A DNA stretch of 32,500 nucleotides from Neocallimastix lanati (nom. inval.) (GCA_016946835.1 JACVTC010000159.1:245001-277500), one strand, 5' to 3'. Counted from the first letter of the stretch, positions 12,832 through 23,372 are shown. Notes: generated by a model from the letters alone, not told the origin. A program made the numbers and translations.

Positions 12832-12869
<38 letters not shown>
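12787..12869 (+). repeat. Poly-A-terminated dispersed repeat fragment (copy 1)
   Basis: A block of about 45 bp containing GATTAAAATTTGCAATAATTGCGTCTAT is followed by more than 30 A residues. The same block, with a few substitutions, ends in poly-A at about 18967-19020. Sharing of both the body and the A-tail indicates a retroposed 3' end rather than chance. Confidence 0.65.
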
Positions 12870-12872
<3 letters not shown>

Positions 12873-12999
12873 CTTTAATAAAGCATTGGATCCCGCATAG
12901 TACAACTTGCCGAAATACATAGTATTTTCGAGCTTTTTTATTTTTTTATTTTTAATTTCAAATGTACTTTTCACCTACATGTATTTTTAAAATAAAATT

Positions 13000-13120
13000 A
13001 ATAAAGTTTTGGAAGTGTATTCTCTTCCCTGTCTAAAAAAAAAAAAAAAAAAAAAAAAATAAAGCATTGGAAGTGTATTCTCTTCCTAATCTAAAAAAAA
13101 AAATAAAAAATAAAAAATAA
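13000..13120 (+). repeat. Tandem duplicate of an AATAAA-plus-poly-A unit
   Basis: Two successive units each contain AATAAAG, then TTGGAAGTGTATTCTCTTCC, then CT and a genomic poly-A run (25 A in the first). The units begin at 13000 and 13058. A related AATAAAGCATTGGA start, without the rest, occurs near 12879. The spacing from AATAAA to the A run (about 30 nt) is that of a polyadenylated transcript. Confidence 0.75.
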
Positions 13121-13141
13121 AAAAATAAAAAAGTAAGAAAA

Positions 13142-13376
13142 TAAAAAAGATTATATACTGAATATAAGGATTTTCCAATGAGAATAGTTTTACATCATTT
13201 TTATTATGTTTCTAAAGAACTTAACATTCCTCCTCTTTCGGTAAAATATGCCATTGTTCAGGTAAGCTGTTTTAAAAAATGGAAAAAAACTCAAATTATA
13301 TTATCTCTGTTTTACTTAGAGATATATCGCGTTGTATGGGATAAAGAAAGTAAAAATTTTAGCAGACAAATTAGAT
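13142..13376 (+). pseudogene. Decayed two-exon coding remnant, unknown family
   Basis: A plus-strand frame reads LYTEYKDFPMRIVLHHFYYV and continues SKELNIPPLSVKYAIVQ, then meets a good GT-AG intron (about 13262-13319). It resumes in frame as RYIALYGIKKVKILADKLDKF and stops at 13374-13376. The intron and the helix-rich, codon-biased frame suggest genuine former coding sequence. An ATG at 13178 is available but the frame is open upstream of it. It might belong to a transposase or another eroded gene. No catalytic motif is visible. Confidence 0.4.
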
Positions 13377-13476
13377 AAATTTCCATCAAAATAAGCAAAT
13401 GTAAACTTTTATGGGGATAGAGATATGACAGGAAAAGTCAATCAAGGCTAAGGCCTATAAGTAAAATAAATTTTAG

Positions 13477-13719
13477 AAAACTAGAGACTACCTAAAGCTC
13501 AACTTTAAGTATCCTGAATTTAGCATTAATTTCAGGTGTATACTTCGTACCAGATGTGGATATAAATTCGATGCGTGTGTTGTCAAAGCCACCAATATGA
13601 TTGAAAACGACTGTCCAGAACTCATTCGTTGTTTTTATAGAGAAATTAGTAATTATCCATTAGAACATTGGTTGTCTAAATGCTATCTTTCCTGTGAATT
13701 TCGAATGAAACATTTTTAA
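13477..13719 (+). pseudogene. Cysteine-containing coding remnant, 80 codons, unknown family
   Basis: The frame is open for 80 codons between stops, a notable length at this AT content. It contains RCILRTRCGYKFDACVVKAT, then ENDCPELIRCFYREISNY and LEHWLSKCYLSCEFRMKHF. Six or seven cysteines and Trp occur. There is no start codon until mid-frame, and an acceptor-like TTTCAG at about 13530 could open an exon. It lies just downstream of the two-exon remnant and just upstream of the Asn-rich repeat, so all may be pieces of one element. Confidence 0.4.
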
Positions 13720-13799
13720 TTATATTGAAATTATTTATGAAAAAGTTTTTATAATTACTAAAGATTGTTCTATACAAATAGTAATGTAAACACTGTTGT

Positions 13800-13858
13800 C
13801 ACAAATATGAATATTATAGAATTAAGTACTGATTCTGAGAATAGTAACAAAGAGTATA

Positions 13859-13948
<90 letters not shown>

Positions 13949-13965
13949 TAATAATAATAATAATA

Positions 13966-14050
<85 letters not shown>

Positions 14051-14260
14051 GAATATTGTTAATAATAGTAATAATATTGACAGTGAAAATAGGAATATTA
14101 ATATTAGTGATAATAGATAAATCAAGTAAAAAGTCCGCAATAATTGAAGTTGTAAAATGATAAAAAAAATAAATATATTAGAGGTAGTGAAAATAATAAT
14201 ATCATTACTTATATGTAATGAATAAGTCAATTGGTGAAAATAACTTATTATCAATTTGAA
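13800..14260 (+). mobile_element. Dispersed decayed ORF family, locus 1 (Asn/Ser-rich part with AAT expansion)
   Basis: An AGTAACAAAGAGTATAAC block (13843) and an AGTGAAAATAGGAATATTAA block (14082) match a collinear pair at 23897 and 23971 with a few mismatches. Between them sits an AAT/AATA microsatellite of about 190 bp (13861-14050) that is absent at the other locus. The plus frame encodes Asn/Ser-rich protein such as DSENRNINISDN. The frame is interrupted by stops, so this copy is dead. The element class is unknown. Confidence 0.5.
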
Positions 14261-14269
14261 ATTTAAATT

Positions 14270-14870
14270 AATTAGAATATCGTAAAAATGAACCTCCTGT
14301 TTCTTTAATTCTACAATTAACCATTAAAATAAGTTTATTAATTTTTTCTGGTACTCTAATAATACTGTCATTTATTAACATTTGGGTATATGATTTCATG
14401 CGTTCATGTAGATATATTCCACTAAATTGCAGTTTTTCAAAGGGAAGTTAAGAACTGGAGAAGCACTTCAAGAATAAGCGTACCAGAAAATTATCAGCAA
14501 TAATATGAATGTCAGAACGTCAATATTGAATACTCCATAAAGCTGTTCAGCAGGGTCATTTTTGCCTATATGGAAGTGATGTGGCCTTCTCAGAAACACC
14601 TTTAATTCTAATATCAATTATGACAATATCCTCTTCATATGGATCATTACATTTACTTTTTTAAATATGGTCGATAATATTAACGACCACAATCGTGACA
14701 AACATATTATCCAACATCCCTAAGATATTAGATTGATTTCTCTTTAATTTTATATCCTGTGACACCTTATACCTTAATTTTGGAGCTGTATCCATTAACT
14801 GGTCTAAAAAAGTAATATTTAAATAAGAATTAATATTATTCAATGTAGTTATATCCGTTGAATAAAATTT
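14270..14870 (-). pseudogene. Minus-strand decayed gene, several open blocks with frameshifts
   Basis: Minus-strand blocks read as ordinary protein. First comes a 60-codon ORF (14843-14661) with FLDQLMDTAPKLRYKV and GMLDNMFVTIVVVNIID. Then comes NDPYEEDIVIIDIRIKGVSE (about 14650-14590), and finally FEKLQFSGIYLHERMKSY and NDSIIRVPEKINKLILMV (about 14445-14280). Stops and frame changes separate the blocks, so it is broken. I do not recognise the family. Its GC content is above the flanking desert, and it points toward the Asn-rich locus from the opposite strand. Confidence 0.4.
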
Positions 14871-15020
14871 CGATAATCTATATAATTAACTCTAATTATT
14901 ATTATTATTATTATTATTTTTTTTTTTTTTTTTGGTGAATTTTAGTTAAAAAAATTTTTTTTTTTATTTTAAAATATATATTTTTTATTTTAAAATTTTC
15001 TTTAATTTATATAATTTAAC

Positions 15021-15056
<36 letters not shown>

Positions 15057-15849
15057 TAAAAATATTCAATATTTATTAAATATATATACATATTTAAATA
15101 TATGTAATTATTATTATATATAAATATTTAATTACTACAATTATATTAAATAATTTTTTCTAATCATTCAATTTGAAGAAATTTGAATGATACTTTGATA
15201 TTATTTAATTATTATACCTAATCTTTGAATAATTTTTAAATTATAATCAAAATATTAAAACAAAGTAAAAACAAAAAGCAAAAAAAAGTATATCCTAAAT
15301 TAAGATTGGAATCTTGGAAGTTTCAATAAAACTTTGTATTTAAGTTAAAAAAAATAAAATATGAAAATCTATTGAAAGAACATATGAAAATACAATATAC
15401 GTTTTCGTAAACATTTATGGTTATTTTTATTTAGGAATATTTATTTTATAGTATAATAGTACATATACAATCTACGTGTATTATATTTATTCATAACCAA
15501 TTAATATTGCATGGTCAATAATTTGAATTATTATGAAAATTATGTAATAAAATTTTTGTCAAAAATTAAAAAAGAAAAAAAAAATATAAAAATTTCCTGA
15601 AAAATTTTTTTAAACGATAATTTACAAAAAAAAAATTTAATTATTATGAATAAAATTTTTAAGTATTAAAATTTAAAAAAAAAAAAAAAGAAAAAAAAAA
15701 GAAAAAAAAAAGAAAAATATTTTTTTTTTAAAAATAGTTTTTATTTTATTTTATTTTTATTTTATTTTATTTTTATTTTTATTTTATTTTATTTTATTTT
15801 GATTAAATGGATTTTAACGATTTAAAGTTTGTTTATGAATTTGATTAAT

Positions 15850-15880
<31 letters not shown>

Positions 15881-16021
15881 TGAAATTACTTATGATATAG
15901 AGTTTTTATTATATAAATTATATATTTTTATTTTCTCGGGCCCGGAAATTATTTTATTTTATTTTTTTATTTTTTTATTTTTTTTTTTTATAGTTTAAAG
16001 TTTTTTACTTCTTATTGGTAA

Positions 16022-16054
<33 letters not shown>

Positions 16055-16246
16055 GAAAATAAAAATAAAAATAAAAAAATATTTTTTTATTTCTTTTATT
16101 TTTTATTTTTCTTTTTTAATAAATATTTTATTATTTTCAAAATATATATTCATATAAATAAAACTATATTGCAAGTTTTCATTTAAAACAAATTAATACA
16201 CAAATAATTTATTTTTCTTGAATATTTCTTTATATAACGTATCAAA

Positions 16247-17316
16247 ATGGGTTGTAATTCTTCCAAATTAAATGACGGTGTTAACGCTTCTGTAATTAAA
16301 GAAATAAATTAAATTAAAATAATTAATTGTAATTATGAAATAAAATTATACTAAATAATACTTATTACTATTTATTATTATTATTATTATATATATATAT
16401 ATTTTTATATAAATTTATAGGAAACTGTAAATATTTTAATAATATATAGAAAAATAAAAATGAAATTAAAATAAAGCTATTAGAAAATAATAATAATAAT
16501 AATAATAATAATATAATTATAAGAAGATAATTTTTATTACTAGTATTATTCGAAAAATATGATACATATATATTAAAAAAAATAGAAATTATAATTTAAA
16601 AGTTTATTATGTTTAAATGATTAGTTTATTTTAAAATAATTGTATATTCTTTATATTCTAAAATATATTCATAAGACACTTGCCCATTAAAAAAAAAAAA
16701 AAAAAAAATTATTACATTATATTAAATTAACTTAAATTACTTTGAATATATAAATTAATTATTTTTTTTGAAAAAAAAAAAAAAAATAAATTTTTAATTA
16801 CAAAAAGAACTACAAAAAAACTGCCGTAAGTACATAAAAAAACAATAAAAAAAATAATTATTTTAAATAAATGATTTAAATATTAATAATATATATATTT
16901 TTTTCAATTATAATTAATTTATTTTATTTAAAAATACTATACAACTAAAATGATAATAAATAAAAATTAAAATAAAAAAAAATAATAAATATTAATTATA
17001 ATAGCAAGATATTACTAAAAAGGTAAATAATGTTATTAATAGAATTGATGCACAATTAGCATATGATGACCAAGTTCAAAATCAATTAGAAGAAAATGCC
17101 ACCAAGGCTGTAGAAGATGTTAGTGGAGCTGCTACTGAAGCAAAGGAGGAAGTAACAAAGGCAGCTACTGACGCTGTTGAAGCTGCTGATGCTGCTGCAA
17201 CTGAAGCTACTGAAGCAGTTGCCGAAGTTGCTGCTGATGTTACTGCTGATGTTACTGCTGCTGCCGATGCAACTGTTGAAGCTGTTACTGATGCCGCTGC
17301 CGATGCTACTGCTTAA
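16247..17316 (+). CDS. Small alanine-rich protein with predicted N-myristoylation/palmitoylation start
   Basis: Function unknown. Exon 1 (16247-16291) gives MGCNSSKLNDGVNAS: Gly2 for N-myristoylation, Cys3 for palmitoylation, Ser at 5-6 and Lys7, the classical dual-acylation start that anchors a protein to membranes. The last exon (17005-17316) encodes QDITKKVNNVINRIDAQLA and then a roughly 75-residue Ala/Glu/Thr/Val/Asp tail of short ATEA/AADV-like repeats, predicted helical and acidic, resembling LEA-type or apolipoprotein-type amphipathic helices. Two probable internal micro-exons, 16421-16426 (6 nt) and 16808-16825 (18 nt, NYKKTA), keep phase 0, so skipping either one leaves the frame intact. 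With both included the protein is about 126 residues. The end exons are well supported by composition; the micro-exons rest on GT-AG signals alone. Confidence 0.7.
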
Positions 17317-18109
17317 AATTAATATTGATTAAAAAAAATTTTTTTATATAATTAATATAAAATTCATAAAAAAATATAGATGAAAAAAAAATTTTTTTTT
17401 TTTATCAAATAAATATAGAATTTATAATATATATATAAATATATATATATAATAATAATAGTAATAATAATTAAAAATCAAAAAAATAAAAAAATAAAAA
17501 AATTAGCAAATTAGTTTATATCACATCAAAAAAGATAAAGAAAAAAAAAAGTATAAAAATATAAATTTATTAAAATCAATAGACATAACATGAAATATAT
17601 ACAAAATCTTTTGCAATCAAATTAAATATTTTTGCATTCAATTTTATTTTAATTATCATGGAATTTAGTTATTAAAATAATAAATGAATTGAGTTCATTA
17701 ATATAAAAAAAAAAATTCTTTATTTTAAGTTCATAAACAAAAAAAAATAATAAATGAAAAGTAATATATACGAATATTTTTATTTAAAAATAAATGTATA
17801 TATTATTTTTATAAATCTCTAACTAGAAGTTAGGAATTACAATTTATAAATAAAAAATAAAAAATTAAAACAAAGATATAATACAAATACTAACAATAAA
17901 AGATAATAATTAATAACGATAATAATGTTATATCTTTAGTTCCTGAAAAATATTATATATTATATTATGTTTTTGTTTTTGTTTTTTCTCAATTTATATA
18001 CTTTATTTATATATGTAATAGTTTTATGTAAAAAAATGTTTAGTTGTCATTTTATATTACTGGGTAGTCTGTATAGTATAATTTTATTCTATTTAAATAA
18101 TCTTCTTTC

Positions 18110-18260
18110 CTGAATTCGTAGTTTGTAGAATTATCATATTAGTAACAGTGAAAATAATAGTATCGTTACAACTACAACCAAGAGCGTCAATGCTGAAGAA
18201 AGAGTAAGACAGGCCAGCAGGGCTAGCGCAACCAATGAAGATCATAATTTCGTATCTTAA
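18110..18260 (+). mobile_element. Dispersed decayed ORF family, locus 2
   Basis: The plus frame reads SNSENNSIV, a Thr run, then KSVNAEERVRQASRASA and EDHNF before a stop at about 18258. The first part matches 23995-24030 and the second matches locus 3 at 18676-18749. Several differences from locus 3 are in third codon positions and the gaps keep the frame, showing coding ancestry. The minus-strand ORF here is a shadow. Confidence 0.55.
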
Positions 18261-18411
18261 AATTATGATTAACATTGTGAAGTCAAAATTAATTATTATA
18301 CTACAGTATAATAATGCAACTGTGAAGTCTTACAGATATTAATTAAATGAAATTAGAATATATTATACCATTATTTTATTTTATTTTGTGTTTTTTTTGT
18401 TTATTTTTTTA

Positions 18412-18461
<50 letters not shown>

Positions 18462-18550
18462 TACATGCATTTCATCATATATTTAATTAATAAAGATGAA
18501 ACAAATTTGCTGCCTAAAAAAAAAAAAAAAAAAAAAAAAATCAATTGGTT

Positions 18551-18616
18551 ATAATCGTATTAATATTAGTCATATTCTACATTACTATAGAAAATGACTA
18601 ATATTAACACGATTAT
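18551..18616. repeat. 23-bp inverted repeat (22 of 23 matching), 20-nt loop
   Basis: The left arm is 18551-18573 and the right arm 18594-18616, with one mismatch (T/C). The right arm begins at the ATG that opens the locus 3 ORF, so any transcript would bury that start codon in a stem. An A run (18517-18540) lies just upstream. Confidence 0.85.
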
Positions 18617-18778
18617 GGCTAGTACTCGGCAAGGGTTACTATTCCGAAAGTATAAGAGCAAACTAACTAGGAGCGTCAACGCTGAAAATGCAGTAAGACA
18701 GGCTAGCAGGGCCAATGCCTCTGAAGGAGAAGACCATAATTTCTTTCAGATAGTCAATTTAAACCCTAATCCATAATG
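18594..18778 (+). mobile_element. Dispersed decayed ORF family, locus 3 (best-preserved copy, 60 codons open)
   Basis: This copy keeps a full open frame from ATG 18594 to TAA 18774-18776. It contains MASTRQGLLFRKYKSKLTRS, then VNAENAVRQASRANASEGED and a short C-terminal NLNPNP. The same residues recur in loci 2, 4 and 5. It is basic then acidic, with no known motif. The upstream part present in loci 4 and 5 (KKEWDVLFKN...) is missing, replaced by the inverted repeat, so it is probably truncated at the 5' end. It may be a gag-like or transposase N-terminal piece; that is unproven. Confidence 0.45.
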
Positions 18779-18960
18779 AGGTTCGTTGCATATGAACTTT
18801 TTTCTGAATTTATTTATACACTTATTTTTGATTATTACTTTTTATTTCATGTTACTATTTCTTTATTATTATGTTCATATTGGACAAATAATATTTATTT
18901 ATTTTATTAATTCTGTTTTTTTTTATTTTTTATTAAAATTAAAAGTATTCTTGTATTTTA

Positions 18961-19020
18961 TATAAGAATAAATAAATAAAGATTAAAGTTCGCAATAATT
19001 GCGGCTATAAAAAAAAAAAA
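18961..19020 (+). repeat. Poly-A-terminated dispersed repeat fragment (copy 2)
   Basis: AATAAATAAATAAAGATTAA then GTTCGCAATAATTGCGGCTAT is followed by about 15 A. It closely matches 12787-12869, including the A-tail. A weaker match (CCGCAATAATTGAAGTTGTA) lies near 14134. Confidence 0.65.
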
Positions 19021-19350
19021 AATTAGTCATTTTCTGAGTAATGAGTGTGTTAATATATATATGACATGGTACCGATTATAGAGCTTCCTTCTTGGTAGAT
19101 GAGATGCAAACATTATTGATTTAAATTATAAAAAGGAATGGGATGTTTTGTTTAAGAACCAAATTATTTCTGATGATTATTCAAAAACATCATTCTTGGT
19201 GCGATCTGCGGCTCTCTTTACAGAAATTATGACTAGGGTTAGTTCTTGACAAGGATTGCTATTCCGACGCTATTAGCGAAAACTAACTAAGATCGTCAAC
19301 ATTGAAAATACAGAAAGACAGGCTAGCGGCAGTAACAATAATTGAAGCTA
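19015..19350 (+). mobile_element. Dispersed decayed ORF family, locus 4
   Basis: The plus frame reads NYKKEWDVLFKNQIISDDYS, then KTSFLVRSAALFTEIM, then a stop-interrupted STRQG-like segment (QGLLFRRY, stop, RKLT) and a VNIENTERQAS relic. The block 19133-19270 aligns with 24178-24310 almost end to end. A SHFLSNECVN-like segment upstream also matches locus 5. It carries at least two in-frame stops and so is dead. It is the only copy that joins the upstream EWDVLFK module to the downstream RQAS module. Confidence 0.55.
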
Positions 19351-19368
19351 TAATATATATATATATTT

Positions 19369-19555
19369 AGTGGAGCTTAAAGAATACCTTGTTATGCTTA
19401 TTTTAATTAGTGATTTTTACATTGCGATCAATTTATTTACCACTAGACTTACCGTTGTTAATAGAGTCGACGATAAAGCAAAGAAGAAATTCTGATACAG
19501 ATTCGAATAATAATTTTTATCCACATGGAGTTATTATCAATGAATGAGAAAAATT
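19369..19555 (+). pseudogene. Coding remnant downstream of locus 4, one frameshift
   Basis: The frame reads VELKEYLVMLILISDFYIAI and NLFTTRLTVVNRVDDKAKKKF to a stop near 19494. An overlapping frame then continues with SDTDSNNNFYPHGVIINE. The change looks like a single frameshift in one former protein. It may be the continuation of the locus 4 element. Family unknown. Confidence 0.35.
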
Positions 19556-19633
19556 ATAGGTTTTTTAGTTCTCGAAACTCATAATATACTTTTTTAATAT
19601 TAATATATAAAATTTTCATTTATTTTATTTTCA

Positions 19634-19676
<43 letters not shown>

Positions 19677-20326
19677 TATTATTAAATAGAATTTATTTCT
19701 ATCCTATAAAAAAAAAATTAAATGAATTATTATATTATACATAAAATATTAAATAATATATTGAACGATAGTGGATTATCTTTATTTTAATAAAAAACTA
19801 AAAAAAATATATATGATACTTAAGCATAAATTTTAATTGTTTCAAAATATTTATGTTTTTATTAGCATATAATCACATGTATTTTTATGATCTATTAAAA
19901 AAAAGATAAGCCAATGAACGAATAAAATTGTATGACCCCACAAATTAAAAATCTTTTTTAAAAAAAGATATGAAATAAAATTTATTACTTAATTTGAAAT
20001 AATTTTATGTATTTCTAACATAAATGAATATTAGATGTATATTATTATTATTTGATTATTTATCACGTGTATTATATCTGAATCTAAACATGATTGATTG
20101 ATTATCATAAAAGATATATAAAATATATAAAATATATTATTTAATAATACCAATATAATATAATATATGAAAATTATATATATAAATTTTAATATTTTTT
20201 ATTTGGAAAAATTGGGATGTTATGTTTTAATATATTTAAAAAAAATCTTTTTTTTATAAAAAAAAAATTTTTTTTCTTTTTTCTTTTTTTCTTTACACCA
20301 CAAAATAAATATTTTAATATAACAAA

Positions 20327-23300
20327 ATGACCGTCAAACAAAATTTAATAGAAAAAATTGTTCAAAAGTACACCTTAGATCTTCCAGAAGGTGCCAAAGT
20401 TAAATCTGGAGATTTTATTTCCATCAGTCCAGAACATGTTATGACTCACGATAACACTGGTGCTGTTATGAAGAAGTAATTATTATTATTACTATTATTA
20501 TTTTTTTTTTAAAAAAAAAAAAATTGAATGCATTCAATAAGATTAAAATTTATTTTTCGTTATTTCTTCAATTAATAATTTATATATTATTTACTTTCTT
20601 TATTTACTTATTTATTAATTTTCTTATTATATTTTATACTTATAAAAATTATCGCTTAAAACAATAAATACAATAAATTTATTTTCATACCTATTAAATA
20701 AATATTTTTTATTTTATTATTATAATAACATAATATTTACAAATAATAATAAAAACAATTATAACAATAACAATAATAATAATAATTATAATAAAGGTTC
20801 AAGGAAATTGGAGCTCCAAAATTCTTTGACCCAAAGCAACCAATTTTCGCTTTAGATCATGATGTTCAAAACAAGAGTGAAAAGGTACAACTATTATAAA
20901 TTTGTAATAACTTAATTTTACATACATGAAAATTAATCTTTATTTTTTAAAATATTAAACTTTACTATATTTTTTTTATAAACCTTTTTTAATAATAAAA
21001 AATGATATATGAATATAAAACAATTTTTAAAATTTGCCAAATTAATTTAATTTATTATAACTAAAAAAAAATTTTTTTTTTTTAAATGATTTATGACAAA
21101 AATAAAAATAAAAATAAAAACACATACGTGATAAAAAAAAATTATAAATAAAATAATGTTTATATGGATTAGAATTTACAAAAATACAAGAATATTGAAG
21201 AATTTGCTGCTAAATATGGTGTTGACTTTTACCCAGCTGGTCACGGTATTGGTCACCAAATTGTTGTTGAACAAGGTTACACTTTCCCATACACCATGAC
21301 TGTTGCTTCTGATTCCCACTCTAACACCTACGGTGGTATTGGTGCTCTTGGTACTCCAATTGTCAGAACTGATGCTGCTTCTATCTGGTCCACTGGTAGA
21401 ACTTGGTGGCAAGTTCCTCCAGTTGCCAAGGTTGAATTCAAGGGTAAATTACAACCAGGAGTTACTGGTAAGGATGTTATTATTGCTTTATGTGGTTTAT
21501 TTAATCATGATGAAGTTTTAAATTGTGCTCTTGAATTCACTGGTAATGTTGAACAATTCTCTATCTCTGAACGTTTAACTATTGCTAATATGACCACTGA
21601 ATGGGGTTGTTTAGCTGGTGTCTTCCCAGTTGACCAAGTTACTATTGACTTCTACAGAGAACGTGCCGAAAAGCTCTTAAAGGCTGGTATTGCTAAGTAT
21701 GGTGCTAAGTATGAACACCCAAGAATCACTAACAAGAGAATTGATGATATGATCAACAACCCAGTTGTTGCTGATGAAGGTGCTGACTACGTTAAGCACA
21801 TCATTGTTGACTTAAATTCTATCATTCCACATGTTTCTGGTCCAAACTCTGTTAAGGTTTCTACCTCTATTCCACAAATTGAAAAGGAAAAGGTTGCCAT
21901 TAACAAGGCTTACTTAGTTGGTTGTGTTAACTCTCGTGTTAAGGATCTTCATGAAGCCGCTGAAATTGTTAAAGGTCATAAGGTTAAGGAAGGAGTTGAA
22001 TTCTACATTGCTGCTGCTAGTTTAGAAGTTCAAAAGGAAGCCGAAGAAAATGGTGACTGGAACACTTTAATTGAAGCTGGTGCTATCCCATTACCAGCTG
22101 GTTGTGGTCAATGTATTGGTTTAGGTACCGGTTTATTAAAGGATTATGAAGTTGGTATTTCTGCTACAAACCGTAACTTCAAGGGTAGAATGGGTTCTCC
22201 ACTTGCTAAGGCTTACCTTGGTTCTCCACGTAAGTATTTTTTATTTATTATTAATTATTATTAATTATTTATTTTATAGATAATGAATTAATTTTTTTTT
22301 AATAATAAAGTTAAAAATATGAAATTAATATAATTTTTTATTTAAATAATTAACGAAATATATGTATATATATATATAAATAATTAAAATTTTTTTTTTT
22401 TTTCATTTTTATGTATTAATAATATAATTAGTTGTTGTTGCTGCTTCTGCTATTATGGGTTACATTTGTGGTCCAAATGCTATCAATGGTACTACCGTTG
22501 AAGATATGCCACCAGTTGCTGAGCTTATTACTCCAAAAATTGAAAAGACTGCTGCTGCTGCTCCAGGTAAGGCTCTTGATGGTTTCAAGAGTACTTTAGA
22601 AGGTGAACTTGTCTTCTGTGATGCTGATAACTTAAATACTGATGGTATTTATCCAGGTAAATACACTTACCAAGATGATATTCCACGTGAAACTATGGCT
22701 AAGGTTGTTATGGAAAACTATGATCCAGAATTCGCTGGTCAAGTCCAAAAGGTATTAATAAAAAAAAAAAAAAATAAAAATTAAATAGAGATAAGAAAAT
22801 CGATAAAAAATTAGTTTTCTTATATCTATGATTGTTATTGTTATTATTTATTTGCAATTTAAAGTTAAAAATTATTATTAATAATATTTTTTTTTTTTTT
22901 TTTTTTTAATTTTTATTTTATGTATTTATATTATATATATATTATATTATATATATTTTTATTTTTACTATATTTTATAAAAACAATAATAAAAAAAAAT
23001 TTATAGAATGATGTTGTTGTTGGTGGTTTCAACTTTGGTACTGGTTCTTCTAGAGAACAAGCTGCCACTGCTTTATTATATGCTGGTATTCCATTAGTTT
23101 TCTCTGGTTCCTTCAGTGAAACTTACAAAAGAAACGCTATTAACAATGGTTTATTAGTTCTTGAAACTCCAGAATTAGTTCAAGATTTACGTAAGGCCTT
23201 CCCAGAAAAGATTCTTACCAGAAGAACTGGTTGGAAGGTTAAGATTGATTTAATTAAGGGTGAAATGGTTGTTGAAAATGGTAAAACTTACTCTATTCCA

Positions 23301-23372
23301 ACCGTTGGTACTGCTGCTCAAGAAATTATTATTGCTGGTGGATTAGAAAATTGGGTTAAGAGTAGAATTTAA
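20327..23372 (+). CDS. LYS4: Homoaconitase (homoaconitate hydratase), alpha-aminoadipate lysine pathway
   Basis: Homoaconitase forms homoisocitrate from homoaconitate in fungal lysine synthesis, using a [4Fe-4S] cluster. Exons are 20327-20475, 20797-20884, 21173-22229, 22432-22751 and 23007-23372 (1,980 nt, 659 residues). Landmarks: [20 protein letters not shown], then [18 protein letters not shown], which marks homoaconitase rather than aconitase. Cluster cysteines are Cys330 (GCVNSR) and Cys390/Cys393 (GCGQC). [15 protein letters not shown] follows, and the C-terminal swivel domain carries [16 protein letters not shown] at about 547-562. Yeast Lys4 has SCTNSR and CGPC at the cluster sites, so two adjacent positions differ here. 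The first residues ([15 protein letters not shown]) align with the mature enzyme, with no basic presequence. AATAAA lies about 65 nt past the stop. Confidence 0.96.

Larger units (their letters stand above)
11764..16246. other. 4.5 kb gene-poor region with poly-A/T tracts and decayed elements
   Basis: 11764-12780 is A- and T-tract-rich sequence with no gene. 12780-14900 contains poly-A-terminated repeat fragments and degenerate coding sequence, described separately. 14900-16246 returns to AT desert, with long poly-A/T runs, TTTTA pentamer tracts and one isolated GC palindrome (CGGGCCCG) near 15938. The last few hundred bases are T-rich and form the upstream region of the alanine-rich gene. 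Confidence 0.6.
17317..20326. other. 3 kb region between Ala-rich gene and homoaconitase, with decayed repeat copies
   Basis: 17317-18090 is plain AT-rich 3' flank with no gene. 18100-19560 holds three adjacent decayed copies of the dispersed ORF family, described separately, plus a 40-nt-plus poly-T (about 18413-18459) and an A run (18517-18540). 19560-20326 is AT desert leading into the T-rich promoter region of homoaconitase. No tRNA-like structure was seen. Confidence 0.6.

Noticed and set aside
13862-14254. Minus-strand ORF of 130 codons, mostly Tyr/Leu/Ile
   Set aside because: Generated by the AAT repeat; no independent evidence of coding.
18093-18275. Minus-strand ORF of 60 codons
   Set aside because: Antisense to family locus 2, whose plus frame is the one conserved among copies.
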